Shown in pieces: positions 33,158 to 40,756 of a stretch of DNA of 64,000 nucleotides; the first letter of the stretch is position 1, and each line of letters starts with the position of its first letter. The notes under the pieces were generated by a model, which searched no databases, was not told the DNA's origin, and saw only the letters and a list, made by a program, of their open reading frames with translations. Made by a program: the position numbers and the translations under genes. The stretch lies in the NCBI RefSeq assembly GCF_965198575.1, contig NZ_OZ240671.1, positions 3,224,001 to 3,288,000 of the forward strand, in the 5' to 3' direction. This DNA comes from Lichenicola sp965198575 (lineage in GTDB: Bacteria > Pseudomonadota > Alphaproteobacteria > Acetobacterales > Acetobacteraceae).

Positions 33158-34396
33158 TCAAGGGTCGCTCCGGGCCGCGACCGGGCGCACCGCGGCGGCA
33201 TAAACCAGTGCCGCGCCTGCGCTGATCGCAGCACCGGTCAGCAGGGCGGGGGTGAACGATCCGGTGGCCTGGACCAGGAACCCCGTGAGCATCGGGGCCA
33301 GTGCGCCTCCCAGCGAGCCGCCGACATTCTGGATCGCCTCGAGGGTTGCCACGGATCCGCTTGTGGTGGCGACCGCGGCCAGTGCCCAGCCGCACGAGGA
33401 GGCCAGATTCGCGCAGAACAGCGCCAGGCTCGCCAGCACGACGGCGAGGGCCGCGCTGGTGCAGAATGCCAGCGCCGCCGTCGCCAACGCGGCCAGCAGC
33501 AGGGCGGCGATTAGCGGGCGGGTGCAGGCGGCGATCGGTGACACGCCCCGCCGGCCGAGCAGATGCGACACCGCACCGCCGAGCAGCGCACCGCCGAACC
33601 CGCAGACTTGCGGCACCGCGGCCCATACTCCGACCTGTCGCAGCGAGAGGTGCAGCACGCTGTGCAGGTAGTCGGGCAGCCAGGCGCCGTAGAGCCAGGT
33701 GGTGTAGATGACGCCGAAGAAGCCGATCGCCATGCCCCAACTGGTGCGCGTGCGCAGCAATGCGCGCCAGCCGGGTGCGGGGTCCAGAGCGGCCTCGACA
33801 TGTGCATCCGGCCGTTCGCCCCGCTGCGGATCCCGGTACAGGCCGTGCCAGGCGACCGCCACCAGCAGCCCGGCGACCCCGATCGCGATGAAGGCGATGC
33901 GCCAGCCGAACGCCAGGATCAGCGCGGTCAGGATCGGTGGCGCGATCGCCGGGCCGAGTGCCGAGGAGGCGTTGAAGATGCCGATCGGCAGGGCCCGCCG
34001 CGACGGGTCCCACCAGGCGGTGCAGACCTTGGTGCCGGCGAGATAGAGCGGGGACTCGCCGATGCCGAGCGCCAGCCGGGCGCCGATGAACGCGCCGAGG
34101 CCGCCAACCAGCCCGGCCGCCGCCTGGGCCGCCGACCACACGCAAAGCCCTGCGGTGAGCAGCCGCCGCGGGCCGTACCGGTCGATCAGGATGCCGACCG
34201 GGATCTGCGACAGCCCGTAGCTCCAGGAGAACGCCGACAGCAGCACCCCCATCTCGCCGCGTGACAGGCCGAGGCTCTCGCGGATCGGCGCATTGGCGAT
34301 CGCCACCGCCGAGCGGTCGAGATAGTTGACGCAGCCGGCCAGCATCAGCAGACCGAGTGCCACGAAACGGGTGCGCCGGAGCTGCCTGGGTGTCAT
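33158..34396 (-). CDS. MFS transporter (anion:cation symporter-like)
   Basis: 412-residue major facilitator with 12 predicted TM helices. CVNYLDRSAVAIANAPIRES followed by MGVLLSAFSWSYGLSQIPVG and DRYGPRRLL is the GudP/phthalate permease pattern of the ACS family, whose members import organic anions such as glucarate, galactonate or phthalate with protons. GIGESPLYLAGTKVCTAWW is also typical of that group. The gene is divergent from the cyclodeaminase-like gene (70 bp between starts) and upstream of the TonB receptor, so it may import the substrate of either set. Ligand unknown. Confidence 0.85.
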   Translation of the reverse strand: MTPRQLRRTRFVALGLLMLAGCVNYLDRSAVAIANAPIRESLGLSRGEMGVLLSAFSWSYGLSQIPVGILIDRYGPRRLLTAGLCVWSAAQAAAGLVGGLGAFIGARLALGIGESPLYLAGTKVCTAWWDPSRRALPIGIFNASSALGPAIAPPILTALILAFGWRIAFIAIGVAGLLVAVAWHGLYRDPQRGERPDAHVEAALDPAPGWRALLRTRTSWGMAIGFFGVIYTTWLYGAWLPDYLHSVLHLSLRQVGVWAAVPQVCGFGGALLGGAVSHLLGRRGVSPIAACTRPLIAALLLAALATAALAFCTSAALAVVLASLALFCANLASSCGWALAAVATTSGSVATLEAIQNVGGSLGGALAPMLTGFLVQATGSFTPALLTGAAISAGAALVYAAAVRPVAARSDP

Positions 34397-34466
34397 GCGG
34401 GCCGGCGTAGCAGCACCACCTTGCCGCCGCCAGCAGGGTGCCGGCCGATCACGGGAGCGCCTGCCG

Positions 34467-35468
34467 ATGCAGCCGATCTATATCGATTTCCTCAATCGCT
34501 TCGACGTCGAGGCGCTGGCGATCACCGACGACGAGATCCTGCAGGCGATCGAGACCTCGCTGGCGACGCAGGGGCGCGGCGAGGCTGTCATAGAGCCGCG
34601 GGTGCATCTCGAGCCGGGCGTCGCGCGCGGCCATTTCAACGTGCTGCGCGGCGCGTTGAAGGCCCCGATCGATCTCGCCGGCGTCAAGGTGGTCGGCGAT
34701 TTCGTCGACAACTACACCAAGGGGCTGCCGTCCGAGTTGGCGACACTGCTCCTGCTCGATCCCCATACGGGTATCCCCCGGGCAATCCTGGATGCGAGCG
34801 GCATCACCGACATGCGCACCGGCGCGGTGACGGCGATCGGCGCGAAATACCTGGCGCGTGCCGACTCCAAGGTCCTCGGCCATGTCGGCGCACGCGGCAC
34901 CGCGTACTGGAACGTGCGGCTGCTCGACCGGCTGTTCGAGTTCGACGAGATCCGCATTCATTCGCGCAGGCCGGAAAGTCGCGATGCGTTCGCGGCGAAA
35001 CTGGCGGCGGACCTCGGAAAACCGGTGACGGCGACTGCGGATTGGCAAAGCTGCGTCGAGGGTGCCGACATCGTGGTCGAGGCATCGCGGCTCGATGCGC
35101 CGGAGCCTTTGCTGCACACCGACTGGATCAAGCCGGGCGCGCTGGTGATCCCGTACGGCACGATGAGTGCCGTCGAGCTGTCGCTGACCGGGATCATGGA
35201 CAAGATGGTGGTCGATGACTGGGGCCAGTGCCGCACTGGCAAGTTCGGCAGCCTGCGCGCGCATGTCGAGGCCGGGCTGTTGTCGGAAGCGACGCTGCAT
35301 GCCGAGCTCGGCCAGATCGTTGCGGGACTGCGTCCGGGCCGCGAAACGGACCAGGAGACCATCCTGCTGTGGCATCGCGGCTTGTCGTTGTCCGACATCG
35401 CGCTGGGTCACGCGATGCTGGAAAAGGCGAGGCGCCTCGGCATCGGCCAGAAGCTGCGGTTCGCCTGA
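34467..35468 (+). CDS. Ornithine cyclodeaminase / mu-crystallin family protein
   Basis: 333-residue NAD(P)-dependent enzyme of the ornithine cyclodeaminase/mu-crystallin superfamily, which includes ketimine reductases, alanine dehydrogenases and lysine cyclodeaminases. N-terminal dimer domain PRVHLEPGVARGHFNVLRGA, substrate-loop SGITDMRTGAVTAIGAKYLA with the conserved Arg and Lys, and Rossmann domain KVLGHVGARGTAYWNVRLLD (the GxG-type motif is relaxed) followed by EIRIHSRRPESRDAFAAKL. ATG 34467 has GGGAG upstream. Its stop overlaps the start of the HAL-fold gene (TGATG), so the two are translated together and likely act in one pathway. Confidence 0.85.
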   Translation: MQPIYIDFLNRFDVEALAITDDEILQAIETSLATQGRGEAVIEPRVHLEPGVARGHFNVLRGALKAPIDLAGVKVVGDFVDNYTKGLPSELATLLLLDPHTGIPRAILDASGITDMRTGAVTAIGAKYLARADSKVLGHVGARGTAYWNVRLLDRLFEFDEIRIHSRRPESRDAFAAKLAADLGKPVTATADWQSCVEGADIVVEASRLDAPEPLLHTDWIKPGALVIPYGTMSAVELSLTGIMDKMVVDDWGQCRTGKFGSLRAHVEAGLLSEATLHAELGQIVAGLRPGRETDQETILLWHRGLSLSDIALGHAMLEKARRLGIGQKLRFA

Positions 35469-37018
35469 TGCTGCCGCCCGCAGCACCGATCCTGGAACTT
35501 GGTGGGGAGCGGCCGGTGACACCGCATCAGGTGGTGGCGGCTGCGCGTGGCGACCATGCGATCCGGCTGCACCCGGATGCGCTGGCCCGGATCGCGGCAG
35601 CCCACACGGCGCTGCTCCGGGCGGTCGCGACCGGGGCACCGATCTATGGCGTCACCACCGGGCTCGGGGCCGTCGCCGACACATCGCTCGGGCCCGACGA
35701 CGCCGACGTGCAGCGGCGTATCGTGCTGACCCGGGCGGTCGGAGTTGGACCGGTCGCCGGCGACGTGCAGGTGCGGGCGATGATGATCGCACGGCTGGCC
35801 GGCTTCGCGGTCGGCACGTCCGGTGCGTCGCCATCGACGGTGCGGGGCTACCAGGCAGTGCTGAATGCCGGCATCCGCCCGGTGGTGCCGCTGCTGGGCT
35901 CGCTGGGAGAGGGTGATCTGGCCCCGCTGGCGCATATCGGGTCGGTGCTGCTCGGTGAGGGGACCGCGAGGCTGGCGGGTCAGCTCCTGCCCGGTGGCGA
36001 GGCGCTCGCGCAGGCCGGTCTGAGCGTTCCGCGGCTGCAGGGCAGGGATGGACTGGCGATGGTTTCATCCAGCGCCGCATGCAGCGGCCTCGGGGCGCTT
36101 CTGATCGCGGACATCGAGCGCGTGTTTTCGGCTCTGGCGGCGGCGGCGGCTCTCAGTTTCGAGGCGCAGCGGGCCAATCTGTCGCCGCTGCGGCCAGAGG
36201 TCGCAGCGCTGCATCCGGTGCCCGGCCAGGTGGCGATCGCGGCCGAGATGCTGCGGCTGCTGCAGGGCGGCTCGTTCGACCAGTCGGGAGGCGCCCGCCG
36301 GCTGCACGATCCGCTGAGCTTCCGGTGCGCGCCCGCGGTGCTCGGCAGCGCCCTGGCGGCAATTCAGGCTGCGGATCGCGCAGTGGCCACCGAACTGGCC
36401 TGGTCCGACGACAATCCTGCGGTGCTGGCCACGTCCGGCGAGATCGTCGGCACGGCGAGCTTCGACACCACGCACCTGGCGCTGGCCTTCGAGGCGCTCG
36501 GCCTGGCGCTGTCCCGGGTGGCCGTCCTGACCGGCGCGCGCATCATGCAGCTGATGTCGGCCGAGACGACCGGGCTGCCGCGCTTCCTGACCCCGCGCCA
36601 CGGCGGTCGCAGCGGCCTGGCGCCATTGCAGAAGACGGTGGCGGCCCTGGTCGCCGCAATCGCCCGCGATGCCCAGCCGGTGCCCGCCTGCGTCCTGGCC
36701 GTGGCAGACGGGATCGAGGATTACGCCGGGATGGCGATGGCGGTGGTTTGCAAGACGGCGTCGATCGTCGAGGCGCTCGGGCTGTTGGCGGCGTGCGAAT
36801 TGGTCACCGCCGCCCAGGCAATCGACCTGCGCATGGCGGGCGAATATGTCCGCCTGGGCATCGGCACGGCGGTGCATCATGCGGCGGTCAGGGCGCTGGT
36901 GGCTGGCATCGACGAGGACCGCTCCGTGGCGGGCGATCTCGAGACCCTCGCCACGGCAATCCGGGACGGCCTGTTCCAGGATGTGCTGGACCGGCTGTTC
37001 CCGGCCGCAGCGCCATGA
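35468..37018 (+). CDS. HAL/PAL-fold ammonia-lyase-like protein lacking the MIO triad
   Basis: 516-residue member of the aromatic amino acid lyase fold. IYGVTTGLGAVAD holds the catalytic-type Tyr (Y60). Where histidine ammonia-lyase has GSVGASGDLAPLAH, this protein has GSLGEGDLAPLAH (144-156): one residue shorter, with Glu-Gly in place of the Ala-Ser-Gly that cyclises to MIO. Other lyase residues are also changed: the His of SHAAG is Arg (TRAVG), the Asn of LLNGT is Ser (MVSSS), the Tyr of DPYSLRC is Leu (DPLSFRC; Arg kept), and the SENK Glu is absent. It is therefore unlikely to be a classic MIO lyase. Directly coupled to the cyclodeaminase-like gene. Confidence 0.85.
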   Translation: MLPPAAPILELGGERPVTPHQVVAAARGDHAIRLHPDALARIAAAHTALLRAVATGAPIYGVTTGLGAVADTSLGPDDADVQRRIVLTRAVGVGPVAGDVQVRAMMIARLAGFAVGTSGASPSTVRGYQAVLNAGIRPVVPLLGSLGEGDLAPLAHIGSVLLGEGTARLAGQLLPGGEALAQAGLSVPRLQGRDGLAMVSSSAACSGLGALLIADIERVFSALAAAAALSFEAQRANLSPLRPEVAALHPVPGQVAIAAEMLRLLQGGSFDQSGGARRLHDPLSFRCAPAVLGSALAAIQAADRAVATELAWSDDNPAVLATSGEIVGTASFDTTHLALAFEALGLALSRVAVLTGARIMQLMSAETTGLPRFLTPRHGGRSGLAPLQKTVAALVAAIARDAQPVPACVLAVADGIEDYAGMAMAVVCKTASIVEALGLLAACELVTAAQAIDLRMAGEYVRLGIGTAVHHAAVRALVAGIDEDRSVAGDLETLATAIRDGLFQDVLDRLFPAAAP

Positions 37019-37022
37019 ACGC

Positions 37023-37913
37023 TCAGCCACCGAGCGTGTCGAGCACGAGTGCGACGAAGCTCTGCAGCTTCGGCGTCTGCCTGGAGTCGGGCTGGGTCAG
37101 CATATGCACCGGCCGCCCCGGCGTCTGGTAGTCGCCGAGCACGCGCACGAGCCGGCCGGACTGCAGCGCGTCCGCCACCAGGTCCTCTGCGATCAGGCCG
37201 ATGCCGAACCCGTCCAGTGCGGCGGTCAGCAGCGCCTGCGCGGTGTTGACCCGCAGCCGGCCGCGGATGCGCACCCGCTGTGGTCGGCCGCCCCGCGTGA
37301 AGCGCCACTCGTCGAGCGCCGGCTCGTCGGGTCGCCCATAGACCAGGCATTCGTGGTCGGCCAGATCCGCCGGGGTCGCGGGCGCTCCGCGCTCGGCCAG
37401 GTAGCCGGGCGACGCGCAGGCGACCGTCCGGAACAATGGCAGGCGGTGTGCGCGAAGGCGCGTCCGGGATAGTGGGCCGATCCGGAACAGCACCTCGAAG
37501 CCGTGCTCGATCGGATCCACCAGGCGGTCGCTGAGCACCAGATCGACCGTCACACCCGGATGGCGCCTGAGATAGCCGGCGACCAGCGGCACCAGGCGGC
37601 AGCTGCCGTAGGAGACCGGTGCGTTGATCCGCAGCATCCCCCGCGGCACGCCCCGCGCCGCGTCGGCGACGAGGTCCGCCCGCTCGGCTTCGGCCAGCAC
37701 CACCCGGCATTGCGCTGCGTAGCTGCGGCCGATTTCGGTCAGGCTCTGCCGGCGGGTGCTGCGGTCGAGCAGCCGCGTGCCGAGCCGCGCCTCCAGATGC
37801 GCCACATGCTTGGCGACCATCTGCGGCGACATATCCAGCGCGCTTGCCGCCTTTGCGAACGAGCCCAGATCCACCGCCCTGACGAAGGCCGCCATGCTGC
37901 CCAGCCGGTCCAT
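37023..37913 (-). CDS. LysR-family transcriptional regulator
   Basis: 296-residue LysR regulator. The N-terminal winged HTH reads MAAFVRAVDLGSFAKAASAL then SPQMVAKHVAHLEARLGTRL (about 7-60), with the LysR effector domain after residue 90 (MLRINAPVSYGSCRLVPLVA, VDLVLSDRLVDPIEHGFEVL, LDEWRFTRGG). The protein is of the CrgA/DmlR-like short-linker type. It is convergent with the HAL-fold gene (4 bp between stops) and divergent from the secreted-protein gene at 38016, whose promoter it most plausibly controls. Confidence 0.9.
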   Translation of the reverse strand: MDRLGSMAAFVRAVDLGSFAKAASALDMSPQMVAKHVAHLEARLGTRLLDRSTRRQSLTEIGRSYAAQCRVVLAEAERADLVADAARGVPRGMLRINAPVSYGSCRLVPLVAGYLRRHPGVTVDLVLSDRLVDPIEHGFEVLFRIGPLSRTRLRAHRLPLFRTVACASPGYLAERGAPATPADLADHECLVYGRPDEPALDEWRFTRGGRPQRVRIRGRLRVNTAQALLTAALDGFGIGLIAEDLVADALQSGRLVRVLGDYQTPGRPVHMLTQPDSRQTPKLQSFVALVLDTLGG

Positions 37914-38015
37914 TCACCACTCCCGGTTTCGAGCGACCGATCCGGTCGGCCATTTATCCGCAGATCGCAAGCGGCCCAGCTAGGCGCGACCAATCGGATC
38001 CCAGCGAGGCGCGCC

Positions 38016-38627
38016 ATGCTTGATCGTAGACTGTTTCTCGGAGCCGCAGTGCTCGGCGCCATGTCGCTCGGACGGGCGCCGCGCGGCATGGCACGAGCCG
38101 AGGCGTTCACCGCGGCGCAATTGAACGAATTCGGCCCGGAGGCGCGCATGATCGGCAAGCGTGTCGGGCTGTGGGACGTGACGGAGACCGCCTGGGATGG
38201 ACCAGACGCGGCGCCGGTGACGACGACCGGGCTGGTTGCGGAGCGGCGGATGCTGGGAGCGCTGCTGCAGGAGATCATCCGGCCGGCGACGGACACGGCG
38301 CATGCGCTCGTAGCGCGGACCGACCTGCTGACCTACGACCGGCTCACGGCGCAATGGCAGTACGTGTCCTTCGATGCAAGAGGCCCTGACGGGCTGATGC
38401 TGGCCGCCAGCGACAATCGTGGCGACGGCGTCAGCATCGCGTTCAGCTTCCAGCCCTTTGCCAGCCCCGGGCCGGGGCCGATCGTCACCGGACAGCTGCT
38501 GCGGTTGCGCCAGGTCATCACCGTCCGGGGCGCCGATCGCGACGTGAAGCAGCAGTACTTCACCCCGGCCGACGGCACCGGCCGGGAATGGCTCGGCCAC
38601 CAATACGACTACCGCCGGCGGGTATGA
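38016..38627 (+). CDS. Secreted DUF1579-like protein with Tat-type signal
   Basis: 203-residue protein. The N terminus LDRRLFLGAAVLGAMSLG has an RR-x-FLG pattern suggestive of Tat export, with cleavage near ARA/EAF. The mature part (RVGLWDVTETAWDGPDAAPV, GLVAERRMLGALLQEI, YDRLTAQWQYVSFDAR) resembles the lipocalin-like DUF1579 fold, though the match is loose. Function unknown. ATG 38016 has GAGG 8 nt upstream. It is 102 bp from the divergent LysR gene, whose likely target it is. Confidence 0.7.
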   Translation: MLDRRLFLGAAVLGAMSLGRAPRGMARAEAFTAAQLNEFGPEARMIGKRVGLWDVTETAWDGPDAAPVTTTGLVAERRMLGALLQEIIRPATDTAHALVARTDLLTYDRLTAQWQYVSFDARGPDGLMLAASDNRGDGVSIAFSFQPFASPGPGPIVTGQLLRLRQVITVRGADRDVKQQYFTPADGTGREWLGHQYDYRRRV

Positions 38628-38633
38628 CGCGGC

Positions 38634-38921
38634 TCAGACGTGCAGGCCGGCCGGGTGACCGCCGGCGACCAGCGCGTGCAGCAGCATGAGCAGCAGGACG
38701 AGGGCGATCAGCACCGCGAACAGCCGCCCGAAGACCCGGAAGGCGGCGACGATCAGCAGCACTGCCAGGATGACCAGCAGCACCGTCTGGAGCTCGCCGG
38801 TGATGCCCACCCCGGTCAGCACATGGCGGCAGAAGCCCTCGATCGCGGCGATCGCGGCGACGATCAGGTTGAACAGCCCGACGGCGAGGCCGAGGATCAG
38901 GTTAAGCGCCTGCTGCATCAT
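38634..38921 (-). CDS. Small membrane protein of unknown function
   Basis: 95-residue hydrophobic protein with an N-terminal helix (NLILGLAVGLFNLIVAAIAA) and a long C-terminal hydrophobic stretch (LQTVLLVILAVLLIVAAFRV; LFAVLIALVLLLMLLHALVA), giving two or three TM helices. No family recognised. It is convergent with the secreted protein gene and divergent from the DoxX-like gene (136 bp between starts). Confidence 0.6.
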   Translation of the reverse strand: MMQQALNLILGLAVGLFNLIVAAIAAIEGFCRHVLTGVGITGELQTVLLVILAVLLIVAAFRVFGRLFAVLIALVLLLMLLHALVAGGHPAGLHV

Positions 38922-39057
38922 GTCTCCGGACGACTACGAGCGGCCCCGTTGCGCCGCCGGTCGCATTCTGCGGTCGGAACCAAACCGCCGGCAACCACCC
39001 CGCGAACCCGGCCCGAGATCGAGCGTTCCCGACCGGACCATCCGGAGATACCGTCAC

Positions 39058-39405
39058 ATGACCAGCCTTCTTCGCAAGCGTGCAGCACCGTCCCTGTGGC
39101 ACACCCTGGTCGGTCTCGCCTTCGCCTCGGCCGGCATCGCCAAGCTGGCGCCGATGGAGGCCGAGGCCGCTTTGTTCAAGAGCTGGGGCTGGACCCGCAA
39201 CGACATGCAGATCATGGGCGCCACCGAGCTGCTCGGTGCAGCATTGCTGGTGACCCGGTCGACCCAGAAGCTCGGCGCGCTGCTGCTGAGCGGCACGTCG
39301 GTGTGCCTGCTGACCGCGGAGCTGAAGCACAAGAACGACATGCTGGTGACGCCGCGTGCGGGGCTGCTGGCGGCGGCGATGACCGGCTTCATCGGCGGTC
39401 GCTGA
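39058..39405 (+). CDS. DoxX-like small membrane protein
   Basis: 115-residue protein with about four TM helices. LWHTLVGLAFASAGIAKLAP, MGATELLGAALLVTRSTQKL and AGLLAAAMTGFIGG resemble DoxX/DUF417-type membrane proteins, where the AxxGxxKL of helix 1 is conserved. Role unknown. ATG 39058 is preceded by GGAGATA 10 nt upstream; a longer frame to 38686 has no homology. Its stop lies 3 bp from the stop of the convergent DUF3253 gene. Confidence 0.65.
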   Translation: MTSLLRKRAAPSLWHTLVGLAFASAGIAKLAPMEAEAALFKSWGWTRNDMQIMGATELLGAALLVTRSTQKLGALLLSGTSVCLLTAELKHKNDMLVTPRAGLLAAAMTGFIGGR

Positions 39406-39408
39406 GCC

Positions 39409-39702
39409 TCAGTCCGGGGTCTCCGGATCCGGTGCCGCGGGGCGAAGCCGCAGCCGGATCACGCCGCGGACCGCCTCGGGCTCGATCGGCCGACCCTTGC
39501 GCAGGATGTCGATCCGCCCCTCTCGGCTCAGCGCCCGGGCGGCATCCCGGACCTGTCCCATGAGGCGCTGCCAGTCCTCGCCGTAGGCGCGGGCAACCTC
39601 GCTCGGGCAGATCGACTTGTCGTCTCCACGGATCGTCACCTGACGCATGATCTCGGCGCGCAACGCTTCCGGCGACGGGCCCGTTGGCCGGGTATCTGCC
39701 AT
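39409..39702 (-). CDS. DUF3253 protein
   Basis: 97-residue protein with the DUF3253 winged-helix pattern: ALRAEIMRQVTIRGDDKSIC, PSEVARAYGEDWQRLMGQVR, DAARALSREGRIDILRKGRP. The family is often found in plant-associated proteobacteria and its role is unknown; the fold suggests nucleic acid binding. Its ATG overlaps the stop of the isocitrate dehydrogenase gene by one base (TGATG), so it is translated from that transcript. Confidence 0.8.
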   Translation of the reverse strand: MADTRPTGPSPEALRAEIMRQVTIRGDDKSICPSEVARAYGEDWQRLMGQVRDAARALSREGRIDILRKGRPIEPEAVRGVIRLRLRPAAPDPETPD

Positions 39703-40724
39703 CACCGCAGCTGTTGCAGCAGGGCGCCGGTCAGGTCGCGTGTGCCCGCAGTGCCGCCGAGATCGCGCGTGCGCACCCCGCTTGCGAGCAGGCGATCGAT
39801 GCCGGTGGTCAGCCGGGTGGCCAGGTCCTGGCGCCCGACATGCTGCAGCATCAGCCCGGTCGAGAGCAGCATCGCCAGCGGGTTGACCAGCCCCTTGCCG
39901 GCGATGTCGGGCGCCGAGCCATGCACCGCCTCGAAGATTGCCGCATCGGTGCCGATATTCGCACCCGGCGCCATTCCGAGACCGCCGACCAGGCCCGCGA
40001 TCAGATCCGACAGGATGTCGCCGAACAGGTTGGTGGTGACGATCACGTCGTACTGCCAGGGATCGAGCACCAGCTGCATGGCGCAGGCATCGACGATGCG
40101 GTCGTTCATCTCGACGCGGCCCTCGTACTCCTTGGCGACCTTGCGGCCCTCCTCGAGGAACAGTCCGGTCAACGCCTTGAGGATGTTGGCCTTGTGGACG
40201 ACCGTCACCTTCTTGCGGCCGTTCTTCACCGCATACTCGAAGGCGTATTCGACGATCCGCCGGCACTCGGCGCGGGTGTTGAAGCCGGTCGACATGGCGA
40301 TCGCCTTGGGGTCGTGGCCGATCGGCAAATAGTGCTCCATCGCCGCGTAGAACCCCTCGAGGTTCTCGCGCACCAGCACGATGTCGATGTCGTCGAAGCG
40401 GCCGCCGGGGATCAGCGTGCGGGCCGGCCGCAGATTGGCGAACAGCTCGAATTCCTGCCGCAGCGTCACGTTGATCGACTTGAAGCCGCCGCCGACCGGC
40501 GTGGTCAACGGGCCCTTCAGCGCCAGGCCGGTGCGCCGGATGCTTTCGATCGTCGCCAGCGGCAGCGGGTCGCCGCTGTCACTGACCGCCGCCATCCCGG
40601 CGAGCTGCCGGTCCCACTCGAACGGGGTGCCCAACGCATCGAGCACCTCGATGACGCACTCGACGATTTCCGGCCCGACGCCGTCACCGGGGATCAGGGT
40701 GGCCGGGATCTTGGTGTCGCTCAT
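39702..40724 (-). CDS. NAD-type isocitrate/isopropylmalate dehydrogenase family (isocitrate dehydrogenase)
   Basis: 340-residue beta-decarboxylating dehydrogenase. TLIPGDGVGPEI, LFANLRPARTLIPGG, IVLVRENLEGFYAAMEH, the catalytic Tyr/Lys region VVHKANILKALTGLF, NLFGDILSDLIAGLVGGLGM and FEAVHGSAPDIAGKGLVNPL fit the NAD-dependent isocitrate dehydrogenase subgroup rather than the longer NADP-Icd or LeuB. Tartrate or homoisocitrate activity cannot be excluded. ATG 40724 has GGAG about 11 nt upstream; upstream in-frame codons are not homologous. It sits between an aminopeptidase gene and DUF3253 on the same strand. Confidence 0.87.
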   Translation of the reverse strand: MSDTKIPATLIPGDGVGPEIVECVIEVLDALGTPFEWDRQLAGMAAVSDSGDPLPLATIESIRRTGLALKGPLTTPVGGGFKSINVTLRQEFELFANLRPARTLIPGGRFDDIDIVLVRENLEGFYAAMEHYLPIGHDPKAIAMSTGFNTRAECRRIVEYAFEYAVKNGRKKVTVVHKANILKALTGLFLEEGRKVAKEYEGRVEMNDRIVDACAMQLVLDPWQYDVIVTTNLFGDILSDLIAGLVGGLGMAPGANIGTDAAIFEAVHGSAPDIAGKGLVNPLAMLLSTGLMLQHVGRQDLATRLTTGIDRLLASGVRTRDLGGTAGTRDLTGALLQQLR

Positions 40725-40756
40725 GTCGCAACGGCTCCTCTCGAAACGCCCCCGGC

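Noticed and set aside
31072..33225. Long plus-strand open frame of about 700 codons opposite the TonB receptor
   Set aside because: It is the antisense shadow of a well-supported gene in GC-rich DNA; it contains no recognisable domain, whereas the opposite strand has signal peptide, plug and barrel.
35468..37018. Annotation as functional histidine ammonia-lyase (hutH)
   Set aside because: The MIO-forming Ala-Ser-Gly and several catalytic residues are missing, and no other hut genes are near.
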